A DNA stretch of 64,000 nucleotides, from the NCBI GenBank assembly GCA_016786745.1, contig JAEUVS010000118.1:1-64000 (forward strand). Reading direction: 5' to 3'. The notes below the pieces were generated by a model. That model did not search any database. It was not told the DNA's origin and saw only the letters and a list, made by a program, of their open reading frames with translations. Positions 28,175 through 39,139 of the stretch are shown here, one piece after another. How positions within the stretch are numbered: position 1 is the stretch's first letter; each line of letters starts with the position of its first letter. The position numbers and the translations under genes were made by a program. The stretch comes from Chitinophagaceae bacterium. GTDB taxonomy: Bacteria; Bacteroidota; Bacteroidia; Chitinophagales; Chitinophagaceae.

Positions 28175-29440
28175 TCAATTCCAATCGAAGAGTCCTGCCA
28201 GTTCGAGGCTTTTCTTCTTTAATTTCCTTATCTCAATATCTTCAATAACCGGCTCCGGCGAGAGTATCAAAGAATTATTATTCTCCCTCCACCATGTTTT
28301 TTCCGCAAGCTCCCTGAAAGGTAAAACACCTACCAGGTACTTCCTCTCTTCCATCGCGTGCCATTCTTCAACCCATTCAAAACTCTCTTTAGGAACATAT
28401 TTGAGGTCGTCGAAACTGATGTAAACTTTCACGAAGAAATCATGAGTCAACTCATGCGGATGATGGTGATACAACTTTTTATATTCATACCGGTACTGGT
28501 ACCGTAACGCGGAGATATCACTGAGCACCGCGGAGGCGGTAGGGAAGCTTCCTGCGCCCTTGCCATAGAAGAATTGCTTATCGGCGAAACCACTTTCTAT
28601 CACAACCCCATTGTATTCATTTCTTACAAATGCGAGGTGATCATCATTTTTCACAAACTGGGGCAATACAAACGCCGCAACTTTGCCATTGAGCAGCTTC
28701 TGTGCCTGTGCAACGAGCTTTATGTGATAATTTTTTTCTTTTGCCACTACTGCGTCGCCGGCCTGTATGTTGTGGATGCCCGTAAATACAATGTTATTCG
28801 GATTATCCAGGATGCCATAAGCATGTGCGAGCAACAGCGTCCATTTGTTTACCGCGTCGTACCCTTCAACATCCAGTTTGGGATTGCTTTCAGCAAACCC
28901 GAGCTGCTGCGCAAGGATAAGTGCCTGTTTGAAGTCGAGCTTGTCCTCGAACATCTTGGTGAGGATGAAATTTGTTGAACCGTTAACGATGGCTTTCATC
29001 GAGTGAAGCAGGTCGTTATCGTAATATTCTTCAAGGTTCCTGATTACGGGAATCGATGCGCATGCTGCGGCTTCATACAGGAAGGGTTCGCCTGTTGTCT
29101 GCTGCATTTCGAGCACCTCTGCAAGATGTTCGGCAAGCATTTTTTTGCTGGCGCTCACTACTGCTTTTCCGTTTCTGATGGCTTTGGAAACGATCTGGAA
29201 GGCAGCTTCCGAATCGTCTATCACTTCAACGATCACGTTGATTTCGGGGTCGTTGAGCAATTCGTCTTTATCTGTGGTAAATAGTTCTTCCGGTGCGTTT
29301 CTTTTTTTACCTGGATGTTTGATGCAGATCCGTTTAATTGAAGCGTTCAGGGACGGTGTCTGGTGCATAACCTTATACAACCCTTCACCTACCACGCCAA
29401 ATCCAAATAATCCTATCGTCAGTTGTTTGTGTGCATCCAT
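28175..29440 (-). CDS. hom: Homoserine dehydrogenase
   Basis: 421 residues. The Rossmann motif GLFGFGVVGEG is at residues 10-20. The substrate region includes FLYEAAACASIPVIRNL and the conserved GSTNFILTKM. It reduces aspartate semialdehyde to homoserine, the precursor of methionine and threonine. No C-terminal ACT domain is evident, so end-product inhibition at the protein level may be absent. Last gene of the minus-strand unit metY-metX-hom; it starts 1 bp after the metX stop. Confidence 0.93.
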   Translation of the reverse strand: MDAHKQLTIGLFGFGVVGEGLYKVMHQTPSLNASIKRICIKHPGKKRNAPEELFTTDKDELLNDPEINVIVEVIDDSEAAFQIVSKAIRNGKAVVSASKKMLAEHLAEVLEMQQTTGEPFLYEAAACASIPVIRNLEEYYDNDLLHSMKAIVNGSTNFILTKMFEDKLDFKQALILAQQLGFAESNPKLDVEGYDAVNKWTLLLAHAYGILDNPNNIVFTGIHNIQAGDAVVAKEKNYHIKLVAQAQKLLNGKVAAFVLPQFVKNDDHLAFVRNEYNGVVIESGFADKQFFYGKGAGSFPTASAVLSDISALRYQYRYEYKKLYHHHPHELTHDFFVKVYISFDDLKYVPKESFEWVEEWHAMEERKYLVGVLPFRELAEKTWWRENNNSLILSPEPVIEDIEIRKLKKKSLELAGLFDWN

Positions 29441-29441
29441 A

Positions 29442-30491
29442 CTAATTCGTAGTTTCTAATTTTTGTGAGGCAAGCCGGTCCTTACTGATAAAATCTATAA
29501 TATGTTTTTGAATCTGATCGAATTCAAGCAGAAATCCATCGTGACCGTAATATGAATCAATCTCCCTGAATTTCGCTTCTTCGATATGCGCTGCAAGATA
29601 CTCCTGTTCTTCCACTGGAAAAAGCAAATCGCTTCTGATTCCTATAGAAAGCGTCCTGGCCCTGATTTTTCTGAGGGCTTCCATCGATGAATTTCGTCCG
29701 CGTCCAACATTATGGGAATCCATTGATTTACTCAAGGCGTAGTAACTGAAGGCATTGAAACGTGCCGCAAGTTTTTCACCCTGGTACCGCTGGTACGACT
29801 CGCTGTTGAACTCCGCAACTTTTTCATTCGATACCTCAGCCTGCCCGATCTTATATGTATCATAACTGCGATATGATAACAGCGCAACGCTCCTGGCTGT
29901 TTTCATGCCGTTTAGTCCCGCCGCAGGATCGTTTTCTTTGAAAGTGGGGTCCGTTTCAATGCAAAACCGCTGCGACGCATTGAACGCTATCGCCCACGGC
30001 GAATGCTGCGCGTTGGTGGCGATGGGAAAAATGTGACGGAACAATTCCGGTTCTTCGATAGCCCACTCCAGCAATTGCTGGCCGCCCATCGAGCCGCCGA
30101 TGCCGATGTGAATTTTTTCTATTCCCAGGAATTTTCTGAGAGGCTGATACGACCGTATCATGTCCCTTATCGTAAAAAAGGGAAACGTATGATAATACGG
30201 TTGGCGTGTACCGGGATTGATTTCAAGTGGACCGGTAGAACCATAGCAACTGCCTGGCATGTTTACGCAGACAATAAAGTATTCAGCGGGGTCGAATAAT
30301 TTCCCTTCACCCACGAGACCGGGCCACCATTCAGCGGGATCACTGTTTGCAGTGAGTGCGTGAAAAACCCATACCACATTATCACCTGAGGCGTTCAATG
30401 TGCCATACGTGGTGTATGCGAGATGGTATCCATTCAGTTCTTCGCCCGTTTCAAGGGTGAAGGGATCATTGTATTTAAAAATTTCAGGCAT
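29442..30491 (-). CDS. metX: Homoserine O-acetyltransferase
   Basis: 349-residue alpha/beta-hydrolase-fold acyltransferase that activates homoserine for methionine synthesis. The nucleophile is Ser134 in GGSMGGQQ. The triad is completed by an Asp in RSDLLFPVEEQ and His317 in YGHDGFLLE. The FHALTANSDP and NMPGSCYGSTGP segments are typical of MetX. Whether acetyl- or succinyl-CoA is used cannot be decided from sequence. It directly abuts metY and hom. Confidence 0.95.
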   Translation of the reverse strand: MPEIFKYNDPFTLETGEELNGYHLAYTTYGTLNASGDNVVWVFHALTANSDPAEWWPGLVGEGKLFDPAEYFIVCVNMPGSCYGSTGPLEINPGTRQPYYHTFPFFTIRDMIRSYQPLRKFLGIEKIHIGIGGSMGGQQLLEWAIEEPELFRHIFPIATNAQHSPWAIAFNASQRFCIETDPTFKENDPAAGLNGMKTARSVALLSYRSYDTYKIGQAEVSNEKVAEFNSESYQRYQGEKLAARFNAFSYYALSKSMDSHNVGRGRNSSMEALRKIRARTLSIGIRSDLLFPVEEQEYLAAHIEEAKFREIDSYYGHDGFLLEFDQIQKHIIDFISKDRLASQKLETTN

Positions 30492-31838
<1,347 letters not shown>

Positions 31839-31894
31839 TTACTGAAGAAGGTTTGCTTGAATTTGAGTAGGGAGGACCCCGTGAAATCAATAGT

Positions 31895-31978
31895 TTATGC
31901 CTTGCGGCATGCCATACAGCAACAATAACGTTCCATCGCGGAAAGCATAGTTCGAGTTGATGACGTAATTAATTTCAT
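31895..31978 (-). CDS. Predicted Cys/Met-rich leader peptide upstream of metY-metX-hom
   Basis: 27 codons from ATG (31978) to TAA (31895). The peptide starts MKLITSSTRTMLSAMERY and continues CCCMACRKA, with four Cys and four Met in total. A -7-like box TACTTTCG ends 7 nt before its ATG, and metY starts 80 nt after its stop. A hairpin ATGCC-GCAA-GGCAT covers its last codons. This arrangement fits a ribosome-stalling leader that reads Cys-tRNA (or Met-tRNA) supply. Met11 or Met15 could also be the start; the Cys run would be kept. Confidence 0.6.
   Translation of the reverse strand: MKLITSSTRTMLSAMERYCCCMACRKA
31897..31910 (-). promoter_or_regulatory. Hairpin over the end of the leader ORF
   Basis: ATGCC, loop GCAA (a GNRA tetraloop), GGCAT on the minus strand. 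It overlaps codons from Ala23/Cys24 to the stop codon, so a ribosome at the Cys run would change its folding. Confidence 0.5.
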
Positions 31979-31985
31979 CGGGAAA

Positions 31986-31993
31986 CGAAAGTA
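31986..31993 (-). promoter_or_regulatory. Putative -7 box of the met operon leader
   Basis: TACTTTCG on the minus strand, one mismatch from TAnnTTTG, 7 bp before the leader ATG. No clear -33 TTTG is seen. Confidence 0.4.
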
Positions 31994-32025
31994 GAGGTTT
32001 TAATGGAATTTCTATCTTGCATAAC

Positions 32026-33126
32026 ATGAAAATTTCCGATTTAACATCTTATCTGCACCTCATCGCGCCCCCTTCTTTGCAGGAAGATTACGACAATGCA
32101 GGATTGCTTATTGGCGACCCAAATCGGGAATGCACCGGTGTGCTTTGCACACTCGATGTAACAGAAGATGTTATAACAGAAGCGGTCGAAAAAAAATGCA
32201 ATTGCATCGTGGCGCACCACCCGCTGATTTTCCGTGGCCTGAAGAAATTATCCGGTGGCAGCTACGTGGAAAGAACGGTGATCGCAGCGTTAAAACACGG
32301 TATTGCTGTGTTTGCTTCACATACCAATCTCGATAACGTCATCGAAGGAGTGAATGGAAAAATCGCAGATAAACTGGGATTGACGCAAAGGAAGGTGCTT
32401 GATCCAAAACCATCCGTTCTTCAGAAACTTTACACCTTCGTTCCCGCGGGTCATCTCGACAAAGTTCGCGACGCGCTGTTCGCCGCGGGCGCAGGCAATA
32501 TCAGCGACTACACCGAATGCAGCTTCACCCATTCCGGTACCGGCACGTTTAAACCAGGAAAAGGGAGCAACCCCTACAGTGGAACGGTAGGTGAGCGGAA
32601 GAATGAAGATGAAATAAAGCTTGAGGTTATCCTGCCGGGGTACCGGCGGTCGGCCGTTTTACAGGCGTTATCGGACGCACATCCCTACGAGGAGGTGGCG
32701 TACGACCTCATTAGCCTCGATAACGAGCACCAGGGCACAGGATCGGGCATAATAGGCGAGATCACCCCGGTCAGCGAAAAGGAGTTCCTGCAGAAGCTAT
32801 ATGACACGTTTAACGGGAACGTTATAAAACATACCCGGCTGACAGGTAAAACGGTGAGGAGGGTTGCGGTCTGCGGGGGTGCGGGCAGCTTCCTGATATC
32901 CAAAGCTTTAAGGTCGGGCGCAGATGTTTATGTGACCGGCGATATCAAATACCACGAATTTTTTGATGCCGACGGAAAAATGCTGCTGTGCGACATCGGC
33001 CATTATGAAAGCGAACAGTTCACCACCGACCTTTTTGTGGAGCTTTTGAGGGAGAAATTTCCTACCTTTGCCGTCCTGAAATCCGGAGTAAGCACCAACC
33101 CGGTGCATTATTTCACAGGAAAATAA
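32026..33126 (+). CDS. Nif3-like dinuclear metal center protein
   Basis: 366 residues from the ATG at 32026 (a TTG three codons upstream is an unlikely start). Nif3/DUF34 family, a hexamer with a two-metal site. Metal ligands are visible in AHHPLIFRG (His64, His65), ASHTNLD and DIGHYESE near the C-terminus. An inserted PII-like domain occupies about residues 125-230, as in the longer bacterial forms. The biochemical role of the family is unsettled. It is followed after 21 bp by the zinc-ribbon gene, a common pairing in Bacteroidota. Confidence 0.9.
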   Translation: MKISDLTSYLHLIAPPSLQEDYDNAGLLIGDPNRECTGVLCTLDVTEDVITEAVEKKCNCIVAHHPLIFRGLKKLSGGSYVERTVIAALKHGIAVFASHTNLDNVIEGVNGKIADKLGLTQRKVLDPKPSVLQKLYTFVPAGHLDKVRDALFAAGAGNISDYTECSFTHSGTGTFKPGKGSNPYSGTVGERKNEDEIKLEVILPGYRRSAVLQALSDAHPYEEVAYDLISLDNEHQGTGSGIIGEITPVSEKEFLQKLYDTFNGNVIKHTRLTGKTVRRVAVCGGAGSFLISKALRSGADVYVTGDIKYHEFFDADGKMLLCDIGHYESEQFTTDLFVELLREKFPTFAVLKSGVSTNPVHYFTGK

Positions 33127-33147
33127 CCGAAAACAAGGCATACTTAT

Positions 33148-33903
33148 ATGGCTAACGTTAAAGATTACTCTGTCGAAGAAAAGTTATCGTCCCTCGTTTC
33201 CCTCCAGAAAATAGAATCCAAGATAGATGAGGTGCAGGTGCTGAAAGGGGAGCTCCCGATGGAAGTGAGCGACCTCGAAGATGAAATCACAGGTCTGCAG
33301 GCAAGGCAAACCCGTATCGAGGAAGAAATCAACGGTATCCAGGAATTCATCAACCAGAAGAAAGAGCTGATCAAGGAGGCCGAAGGACTGATAAAAAAAT
33401 ACGAGAAACAGAGCGAGAACGTAAAGAACAGCCGGGAGTTCGAAGCTATCAACAAAGAAATAGAAATGCAGCAGCTTGAAATGAAGCTTGCTGAAAAACA
33501 TATCAAAGACGCCAACGAAGAGATTGCTGAAAAAGTTCAGGTGCTCGACAAGGCGAAGAAAAACCTTTCCGCCAAAGAATCTGTTCTTGTTGGTAAGAAA
33601 GGCGAGCTCGAAAAAATTATCGCATCCACTGAGAAAGAAGAAAGACATTTCAACAAATTATCCGGCGAAGCGCGCGAGAAAGTAGAAGAGCGCCTGTTGA
33701 ATTCTTACGACAGGATCCGCACCAACTACCGTAACGGGCTCGCAGTGGTTCCCGTTGAACGTGACGCCTGCGGCGGATGCTTCAACGCAATTCCCCCACA
33801 AAGGCAAAGCGAGATCAAGCAGCGCAAAAAAATTATCGTTTGCGAAAACTGCGGAAGAATCCTCGTTGACCGCGACCTTTTTGATTCCATCGACATAAAG
33901 TAG
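33148..33903 (+). CDS. Coiled-coil protein with C4 zinc ribbon
   Basis: 251 residues. Residues about 20-185 form a long antiparallel coiled coil of charged heptads. The C-terminal zinc ribbon has two CxxC pairs, DACGGCFNAI and VCENCGR. The family (zf-RING_7/DUF-type) resembles the stalk-and-ribbon proteins such as H. pylori HP0958/FlgZ. A nucleic-acid or chaperone role is possible but unknown. Probably an operon with the Nif3-like gene. Confidence 0.85.
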   Translation: MANVKDYSVEEKLSSLVSLQKIESKIDEVQVLKGELPMEVSDLEDEITGLQARQTRIEEEINGIQEFINQKKELIKEAEGLIKKYEKQSENVKNSREFEAINKEIEMQQLEMKLAEKHIKDANEEIAEKVQVLDKAKKNLSAKESVLVGKKGELEKIIASTEKEERHFNKLSGEAREKVEERLLNSYDRIRTNYRNGLAVVPVERDACGGCFNAIPPQRQSEIKQRKKIIVCENCGRILVDRDLFDSIDIK

Positions 33904-33925
33904 TTCGCACTACTAACCAGCATAC

Positions 33926-33933
33926 TATATTTG
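33926..33933 (+). promoter_or_regulatory. TAnnTTTG box of recN
   Basis: TATATTTG, 12 bp upstream of the recN ATG at 33946. Confidence 0.55.
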
Positions 33934-33945
33934 CATATATAGCAT

Positions 33946-35607
33946 ATGCTGAAAAATCTGTATATCCATAACTACGCGATCATCGAAGAGATCAGCATCG
34001 ACTTCTCACCACGCCTTAATGTGATCACTGGCGAAACAGGAGCGGGTAAATCCATCCTGATGGGCGCCCTGTCGCTTATACTCGGCGAACGGGCCGATAC
34101 TTCGGTTCTGCTTAACCGCGCGAAGAAATGTGTAGTGGAAGGAACCTTTACCACAGAAAACAGGAAGCGCCTGCTTGCTCTTTTAAGAGAGAACGATATT
34201 GAAGCCGAGGAAGACAGCCCCGAAATTGTAATAAGGAGAGAAATCGGCGCAAACGGAAAATCCCGCGCGTTTGTAAATGATATCCCCGTAAACCTTGAGC
34301 TCCTCAGGCAGGTAAGCACCTTGCTGGTAGATCTGCACAGGCAATTCGATACCCTTTCGTTGTCGGACTCACGCTTCCAGCTCGATGTGGTAGATTCACT
34401 CGCGGGTTCATCGGATTTACTTCAGAGTTATAGCGAGGCGTTCCTGAAATGGAAGCATTCGACCGATGAGTTGAATAGTTTAAATGAAAGAAAGAATTCT
34501 TTCAACAAAGAATACGACTACCAGAAATTTTTGTTTGATGAACTCGATGAAGCGGGTTTCGTTGACAACGAGCTTGAAGATGCGGACGCTGAATTGAAAG
34601 TGCTTGGTAATTCGGAAGCGATTAAATCGGCGCTTGATGGCGCCGGAAGTTCATTGTCGGGCGGCGACCAACCTCTCGTGCATCAGCTCAAAAGCATTCA
34701 GCACCAGTTGGAGTCGTTTGCAAAATATCATCACGCTCTTAACGATATCGTGGGCCGTTTACATTCCGCGCAGATTGAGGTGAAGGATATTGCTGAGGAA
34801 ATTTCCCGTGTGAATGATGAAGTGGTATATGATCCCGCACGGATAGAAAAACTGAATGAAAGAATTTCCATAGGATATAAACTGTTGAAGAAACACGGCG
34901 TGCAAACGACCGCCCAGCTACTGGATATTCAACGGCAACTCGACGAAAAGCTGAAGCAGGTGCTCAGTATCGACGACCAACTGGTCGCGAAGCAAAAAGA
35001 AGTTGACAGCAGTTTTGCAACGATGTCTGAACTCGCGACCAGGTTATCGGAAAAGCGTCACAGGCAAATCAAACCGCTGCAGGATAAAGTAAATGCGCTG
35101 CTTGCGCAGGTTGGCATGCCGAATGCAAAGGTGAAAGTGGAAATTGCGCCGGGAAGTTTTGACGTTGCCGGTAAAGATGATGTAGAATTTTTGTTCGACG
35201 CGAATAAAAGCAACCGTTTCGAACCGGTGAGGAAAGTGGCTTCCGGTGGTGAGTTGAGCAGGTTGATGTTGTCGATTAAATCGCTCGTTGCCGAGTCTAT
35301 GGATTTGCCAACGCTTATATTCGATGAAATTGATACGGGTATTTCCGGCGAAGCCGCGCGGCAGGTAGGTGTGATTATGCATGCGCTTGCCCGTAGCCGG
35401 CAGTTGATTACCATAACGCATCAGCCACAGATAGCGGGAAAGGCGGATGCGCATCTTTTTGTATATAAGGAAATCGTGAACGATAAAGTGAGAACCGCTA
35501 TCAGGCAGATGACAGGTGATGAAAGGATTACAGCTATCGCGAAGATGTTGAGCGGGGAGCGGCCTACGGCGGCGGCGCTGGAAAACGCAAAAGAGATGAT
35601 GAATTAA
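33946..35607 (+). CDS. recN: DNA repair protein RecN
   Basis: 553-residue SMC-like ATPase that acts early in double-strand break repair. Walker A GETGAGKS is at 29-36, the central part is coiled coil (about 160-370), and the C-terminal lobe has the signature ASGGELSRLMLSIK and Walker B LIFDEIDTGISGEAA. The late ITHQPQIAGKADAHLFVYKE segment is typical of RecN. Own promoter box upstream. A run of A then T/A-rich sequence with a GC hairpin follows its stop. Confidence 0.95.
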   Translation: MLKNLYIHNYAIIEEISIDFSPRLNVITGETGAGKSILMGALSLILGERADTSVLLNRAKKCVVEGTFTTENRKRLLALLRENDIEAEEDSPEIVIRREIGANGKSRAFVNDIPVNLELLRQVSTLLVDLHRQFDTLSLSDSRFQLDVVDSLAGSSDLLQSYSEAFLKWKHSTDELNSLNERKNSFNKEYDYQKFLFDELDEAGFVDNELEDADAELKVLGNSEAIKSALDGAGSSLSGGDQPLVHQLKSIQHQLESFAKYHHALNDIVGRLHSAQIEVKDIAEEISRVNDEVVYDPARIEKLNERISIGYKLLKKHGVQTTAQLLDIQRQLDEKLKQVLSIDDQLVAKQKEVDSSFATMSELATRLSEKRHRQIKPLQDKVNALLAQVGMPNAKVKVEIAPGSFDVAGKDDVEFLFDANKSNRFEPVRKVASGGELSRLMLSIKSLVAESMDLPTLIFDEIDTGISGEAARQVGVIMHALARSRQLITITHQPQIAGKADAHLFVYKEIVNDKVRTAIRQMTGDERITAIAKMLSGERPTAAALENAKEMMN

Positions 35608-35674
35608 AAAAAGTTTATTATTTTTTTTAAAAAAAAGAAAATTCCTGGATCAGGTTTTACCCGCCGCCGGCGGG
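35608..35674. terminator. A/T tract and GC hairpin after recN
   Basis: Eight T followed by eight A (about 35625-35637) can pair as an AT hairpin. At 35660-35674 CCCGCC-GCC-GGCGGG forms a short strong stem, preceded by TTTT. It is either a terminator for recN or a leader structure for fabI. Confidence 0.4.
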
Positions 35675-35735
35675 CATCTTAAGAAGGGAAAGATTCAAAA
35701 GACCGGCAACAAAAAAACTAAAACAAGCAAAACGC

Positions 35736-36557
35736 ATGTCATATAACTTATTAAAAGGAAAAAAAGGAATAATCTTCGGCGCACTCGACGAAAAATCAAT
35801 AGCCTGGAAAACAGCTCTCCGCTGCCACGAAGAAGGCGCACAGCTTGTGCTCACCAACGCACCTGTAGCCCTCCGCATGGGTGAAATCAACAAACTCGCG
35901 GATGCGGTAAAGGCTCCGGTAATCGGCGCCGACGTCGTAAACATGGACGACCTTAAAAAACTTTTCGAAGAATCCATGAAACATTTCGGCGGAAAAATTG
36001 ATTTTATCCTCCACTCTGTTGGCATGAGCCTGAACATGCGTAAGGGCAAACCCTATACAGAACTCGACTACGGGTTCACGCAAAAAACATTCGATATCTC
36101 AGCCATTTCGTTACACCGCGTTCTTCGTACTGCATGGGAACTCGACGCACTTAACGAATGGGGCAGCGTTGTGGCGCTCACCTATATCGCCGCGCAGCGC
36201 GTGTTTCCTGATTACAGTGAAATGGCAGACGCAAAGGCGCTGTTAGAAAGCATTACGCGCAGTTTTGGTTACCACTACGGTATAAAAAATAAAGTAAGAA
36301 TAAACACTGTGTCGCAATCACCTACACGCACAACCGCGGGGAGCGGCGTGAAAGGCTTCGACGGATTTATCACCTACGCTGAAAAGATGAGCCCGCTCGG
36401 CAATGCGAGCGCAGGCGAATGTGCGGATTACTGCGTTACGCTTTTCAGTGACCTTACGAAGATGGTTACGATGCAGAACCTCTTTCACGACGGAGGGTTT
36501 TCTTCGACCGGCGTAACTGTAGAAGTGATTGAAGCAATGGAAAAAGCGGCCCAATAA
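35736..36557 (+). CDS. fabI: Enoyl-[acyl-carrier-protein] reductase FabI
   Basis: 273-residue short-chain dehydrogenase of type II fatty acid synthesis that reduces the enoyl-ACP double bond with NAD(P)H. The nucleotide motif is GALDEKSIAWKTA (residues 15-27). The FabI catalytic pattern Y-x6-K is Tyr160, Met163 and Lys167 (DYSEMADAK). The substrate-loop region SQSPTRTTAGSGVKGFDGF follows. The lolD-type gene starts 3 bp later. Confidence 0.93.
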   Translation: MSYNLLKGKKGIIFGALDEKSIAWKTALRCHEEGAQLVLTNAPVALRMGEINKLADAVKAPVIGADVVNMDDLKKLFEESMKHFGGKIDFILHSVGMSLNMRKGKPYTELDYGFTQKTFDISAISLHRVLRTAWELDALNEWGSVVALTYIAAQRVFPDYSEMADAKALLESITRSFGYHYGIKNKVRINTVSQSPTRTTAGSGVKGFDGFITYAEKMSPLGNASAGECADYCVTLFSDLTKMVTMQNLFHDGGFSSTGVTVEVIEAMEKAAQ

Positions 36558-36560
36558 AAT

Positions 36561-37217
36561 ATGATTATGTTAAGGGCTGAAAATATCCATAAAAGTTACG
36601 GGCAACTGGAAGTATTAAAGGGAGTGGATCTTGAATTGAACAAAGGAGAGATCGTGAGCATAGTGGGACCTTCAGGATCCGGAAAGAGCACGCTCCTGCA
36701 TATTCTCGGTACGCTCGACAGGCCGGGGAAAGGGAGCATTTCAATAAACAATCATGAAATAAATTCATTGAACGACCGGCAGCTCGCGCAGTTCAGAAAT
36801 GGAAACATAGGGTTTGTTTTTCAGTTCCATCACCTGCTCCCTGAATTTTCCGCGCTTGAAAATGTTTGTATTCCGGGCTGGATACATGGAAAGAAAAAGA
36901 AAGACGTAGAAGTACGCGGCAAGGCATTACTCGAATCGCTCGGGCTGGCAAACAGGCTCGATAACAAGCCCGGCGCGTTGTCGGGCGGAGAACAGCAAAG
37001 GGTAGCCGTAGCCAGGGCGCTCATCAATGATCCGCTTATCATATTTGCCGATGAACCTACCGGTAACCTCGACTCCGGGAATGCCAGGGAGCTGCACCAG
37101 CTTTTCTTCGACCTTAGAAACCAGTTTCACCAGACCTTCCTGATTGTTACCCATAACGAGGAGCTGGCAAAGATGAGCGACAGGATACTACATATGAAAG
37201 ATGGAAAAATGAACTAA
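36561..37217 (+). CDS. lolD: Lipoprotein-releasing system ATP-binding protein LolD
   Basis: 218-residue ABC ATPase. Walker A is GPSGSGKST, and the Q-loop stretch [16 protein letters not shown] is the LolD form. The signature is [14 protein letters not shown], and Walker [14 protein letters not shown]. It would power extraction of lipoproteins from the inner membrane with LolC/E permeases, which are not in this window. Met1 and Met3 both possible. Operon with fabI. Confidence 0.88.
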   Translation: MIMLRAENIHKSYGQLEVLKGVDLELNKGEIVSIVGPSGSGKSTLLHILGTLDRPGKGSISINNHEINSLNDRQLAQFRNGNIGFVFQFHHLLPEFSALENVCIPGWIHGKKKKDVEVRGKALLESLGLANRLDNKPGALSGGEQQRVAVARALINDPLIIFADEPTGNLDSGNARELHQLFFDLRNQFHQTFLIVTHNEELAKMSDRILHMKDGKMN

Positions 37218-37324
37218 CGGTGGCCGAAACATCACGTAAAAAGCGTCATATCCCCGCCAGCAGCAGGTGAAAAACCCCTCGCCGAAGGTTAAAAATCTTT
37301 ATTTTGATATTTCATCTTTCCTAT

Positions 37325-37332
37325 TACTTTTG
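37325..37332 (+). promoter_or_regulatory. TAnnTTTG box with -33 for the DUF2795 gene
   Basis: TACTTTTG with an upstream TTTTG at 37302-37306, 18 bp apart: the best complete Bacteroidota-type promoter in the window. It lies 18 bp before the ATG at 37351 and so excludes the upstream GTG. Confidence 0.6.
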
Positions 37333-37350
37333 CGCAAATTATCCGCAACC

Positions 37351-37572
37351 ATGTTTTGGACACTTGAATTAGCCTCTTATCTCGAAGATGCACCGTGGCC
37401 TGCGACGAAGGACGAACTGATAGACTATTCTATCCGAAGCGGAGCGCCTATCGAAGTGGTGGAAAACCTCCAGGAACTGGAAGATGAGGGGGAGATTTAT
37501 GAGGGCATCGAAGATATATGGCCTGACTATCCCAGCCAGGACGACTTCTTTTTTAATGAGGACGAGTATTAA
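37351..37572 (+). CDS. DUF2795-type small acidic protein
   Basis: 73 residues, strongly acidic, beginning MFWTLELASYLEDAPWPATK. It matches the DUF2795 pattern of a short helical domain (LIDYSIRSGAPIEVVENLQEL) that is widespread in Bacteroidota. Function unknown. The frame extends to a GTG at 37267, but the promoter box and family length favour the ATG. Its last 20 bp overlap the convergent adenosyltransferase gene. Confidence 0.8.
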   Translation: MFWTLELASYLEDAPWPATKDELIDYSIRSGAPIEVVENLQELEDEGEIYEGIEDIWPDYPSQDDFFFNEDEY

Positions 37573-38128
37573 TCCTCGCTTTCCATTCTATTTCTTTTAT
37601 TCCAGCCAGATGCGCGGTATAACGCGCTACCACAAACAAATAATCACTTAACCGGTTAAGGTATTTTATCACCAGCGGATCAACAAACATTTGCTGCTCC
37701 AGCATGTTTACACAATTCCTTTCTGCCCTGCGGCAAACGCATCTCGCGAGATGCGCAGATGATATGGCGACACTTCCTCCTGGCAAAATGAAAGATTTCA
37801 TTGGATGAAGTTCTTTATTCATCGCGTCTATCTCATCTTCTACCAGTTTAATATCTTCTTCTTTCAGATCAGGCAGTTTCATCTTCGGCTCTTTCTCGGG
37901 ATCACAGGCCAATGAGGAACCGATGGTAAAAAGCCGGTCCTGTATTTCTTTCAAAAAATTTTTTGTTGATGCATTTTCAAGCTGGTCGTTCAGAAAACCG
38001 ATAAAGCTGTTCAGCTCATCAATGGTGCCATAACTTTCAATACGAATGTGACTTTTGGGCACCCGTGTGCCACCTATTAGTGAAGTTTGTCCGAGGTCGC
38101 CTGTTTTCGTATAGATTTTAATGGACAT
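37553..38128 (-). CDS. Cob(I)alamin adenosyltransferase, PduO type
   Basis: 191 residues. PduO-type ATR: the N-terminal ATP-binding segment is [15 protein letters not shown], and the helical core contains [10 protein letters not shown] and [14 protein letters not shown]. It transfers adenosyl from ATP to cob(I)alamin to make coenzyme B12. It is last in the unit gatC-ABC-ATR and overlaps the ABC gene by 11 bp. Confidence 0.93.
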   Translation of the reverse strand: MSIKIYTKTGDLGQTSLIGGTRVPKSHIRIESYGTIDELNSFIGFLNDQLENASTKNFLKEIQDRLFTIGSSLACDPEKEPKMKLPDLKEEDIKLVEDEIDAMNKELHPMKSFILPGGSVAISSAHLARCVCRRAERNCVNMLEQQMFVDPLVIKYLNRLSDYLFVVARYTAHLAGIKEIEWKARINTRPH

Positions 38129-38819
38129 AGTCTCTGACTTTGTCGCTTTCGATGATGCCGTCTTTTAACCTGATTACTCTCTTAGCAAAGTTCGCGATGT
38201 CTTCTTCGTGAGTAACCAGAACCACTGTGTTACCGCCCTCATGAATCGTGTTGAACATCTCCATGATTTCTATAGATGTTTTACTATCGAGGTTGCCGGT
38301 TGGTTCATCTGCAAGAATAATAGAGGGATTGTTCACAAGCGCCCTCGCTATGGCAACGCGCTGGCATTGTCCACCCGACAGCTCATTTGGTTTGTGATGA
38401 CTTCTGTCTTCCAGCCCTACTTTTTTTACTACTTCCATTGCCTGTTCGGTCCGCTGCTTTTTTGGAATGCCTGCATATACGAGAGGCAGGGCAACGTTTT
38501 CGAGTGCAGATAAGCGGGGAAGCAGGTTGAACTGCTGAAACACGAAACCGATTTCTTTATTTCTCACTTCTGCAAGATCATCGTCCTCCATCTTGCTTAC
38601 GTCCTGGTTGTTCAGGATATACCTGCCGGCAGTGGGCGAATCGAGGCAACCGAGGATATTCATGAGTGTGCTCTTACCGGATCCCGACGGTCCCATAAGC
38701 GCGACATATTCATTTTTGTCGATGTCAAGCGTAATGCCCTTAAGCACGTTAATGGCCTGCCTGCCCATAAAATAGCTTTTGTGGATGTTTTCGAGATGTA
38801 TGATAGGGTAGGAACTCAT
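38118..38819 (-). CDS. ABC transporter ATP-binding protein, MacB/LolD-like
   Basis: 233 residues. Walker [11 protein letters not shown]-loop [20 protein letters not shown], signature [14 protein letters not shown] (Cys where Gln is usual), Walker [14 protein letters not shown]. This is the MacB/YknY subgroup, which serves mechanotransmission permeases with FtsX folds. No permease is adjacent. It overlaps gatC by four bases and the ATR gene by 11. Confidence 0.85.
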   Translation of the reverse strand: MSSYPIIHLENIHKSYFMGRQAINVLKGITLDIDKNEYVALMGPSGSGKSTLMNILGCLDSPTAGRYILNNQDVSKMEDDDLAEVRNKEIGFVFQQFNLLPRLSALENVALPLVYAGIPKKQRTEQAMEVVKKVGLEDRSHHKPNELSGGQCQRVAIARALVNNPSIILADEPTGNLDSKTSIEIMEMFNTIHEGGNTVVLVTHEEDIANFAKRVIRLKDGIIESDKVRDYVH

Positions 38820-39106
38820 TTCTTGATAACCTTTGGCACTTTAAAGAACGTGCCATCACTATCTGGTGCGTTTTTGAGGGCTTCTTCGCGGGATACCGAT
38901 CCCTGTACCACGTCATCACGGAGCACGTTCACGTTGTCGCTCATGTGCAGCAGGGGTTCTACACCATCGGTGTTCACCTCTTTCAGTTTTTCAATAAACG
39001 TGATCATCTCCTGCAGATCGGCCTTGATCTCTTTTCGTTCCTGTTCGTTAAAACTCAGGTGTGAAAGTTTTGCCAGGTTGTCAATTAAAAGATCGTTTAC
39101 TTCCAT
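38816..39106 (-). CDS. gatC: Aspartyl/glutamyl-tRNA amidotransferase subunit C
   Basis: 96-residue small subunit of GatCAB, which makes Gln-tRNA or Asn-tRNA by amidation. Family marks are [20 protein letters not shown] and [20 protein letters not shown]. gatA and gatB are not next to it. Its start is 33 bp from the divergent GT2 gene, and its stop overlaps the ABC gene. Confidence 0.92.
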   Translation of the reverse strand: MEVNDLLIDNLAKLSHLSFNEQERKEIKADLQEMITFIEKLKEVNTDGVEPLLHMSDNVNVLRDDVVQGSVSREEALKNAPDSDGTFFKVPKVIKK

Positions 39107-39139
39107 ACCAGCGAAGGTACTAAATCCTTATTTTCGTGA

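Noticed and set aside
37267-37350. GTG start for the DUF2795 gene
   Set aside because: A complete -33/-7 promoter lies between this GTG and the ATG at 37351.
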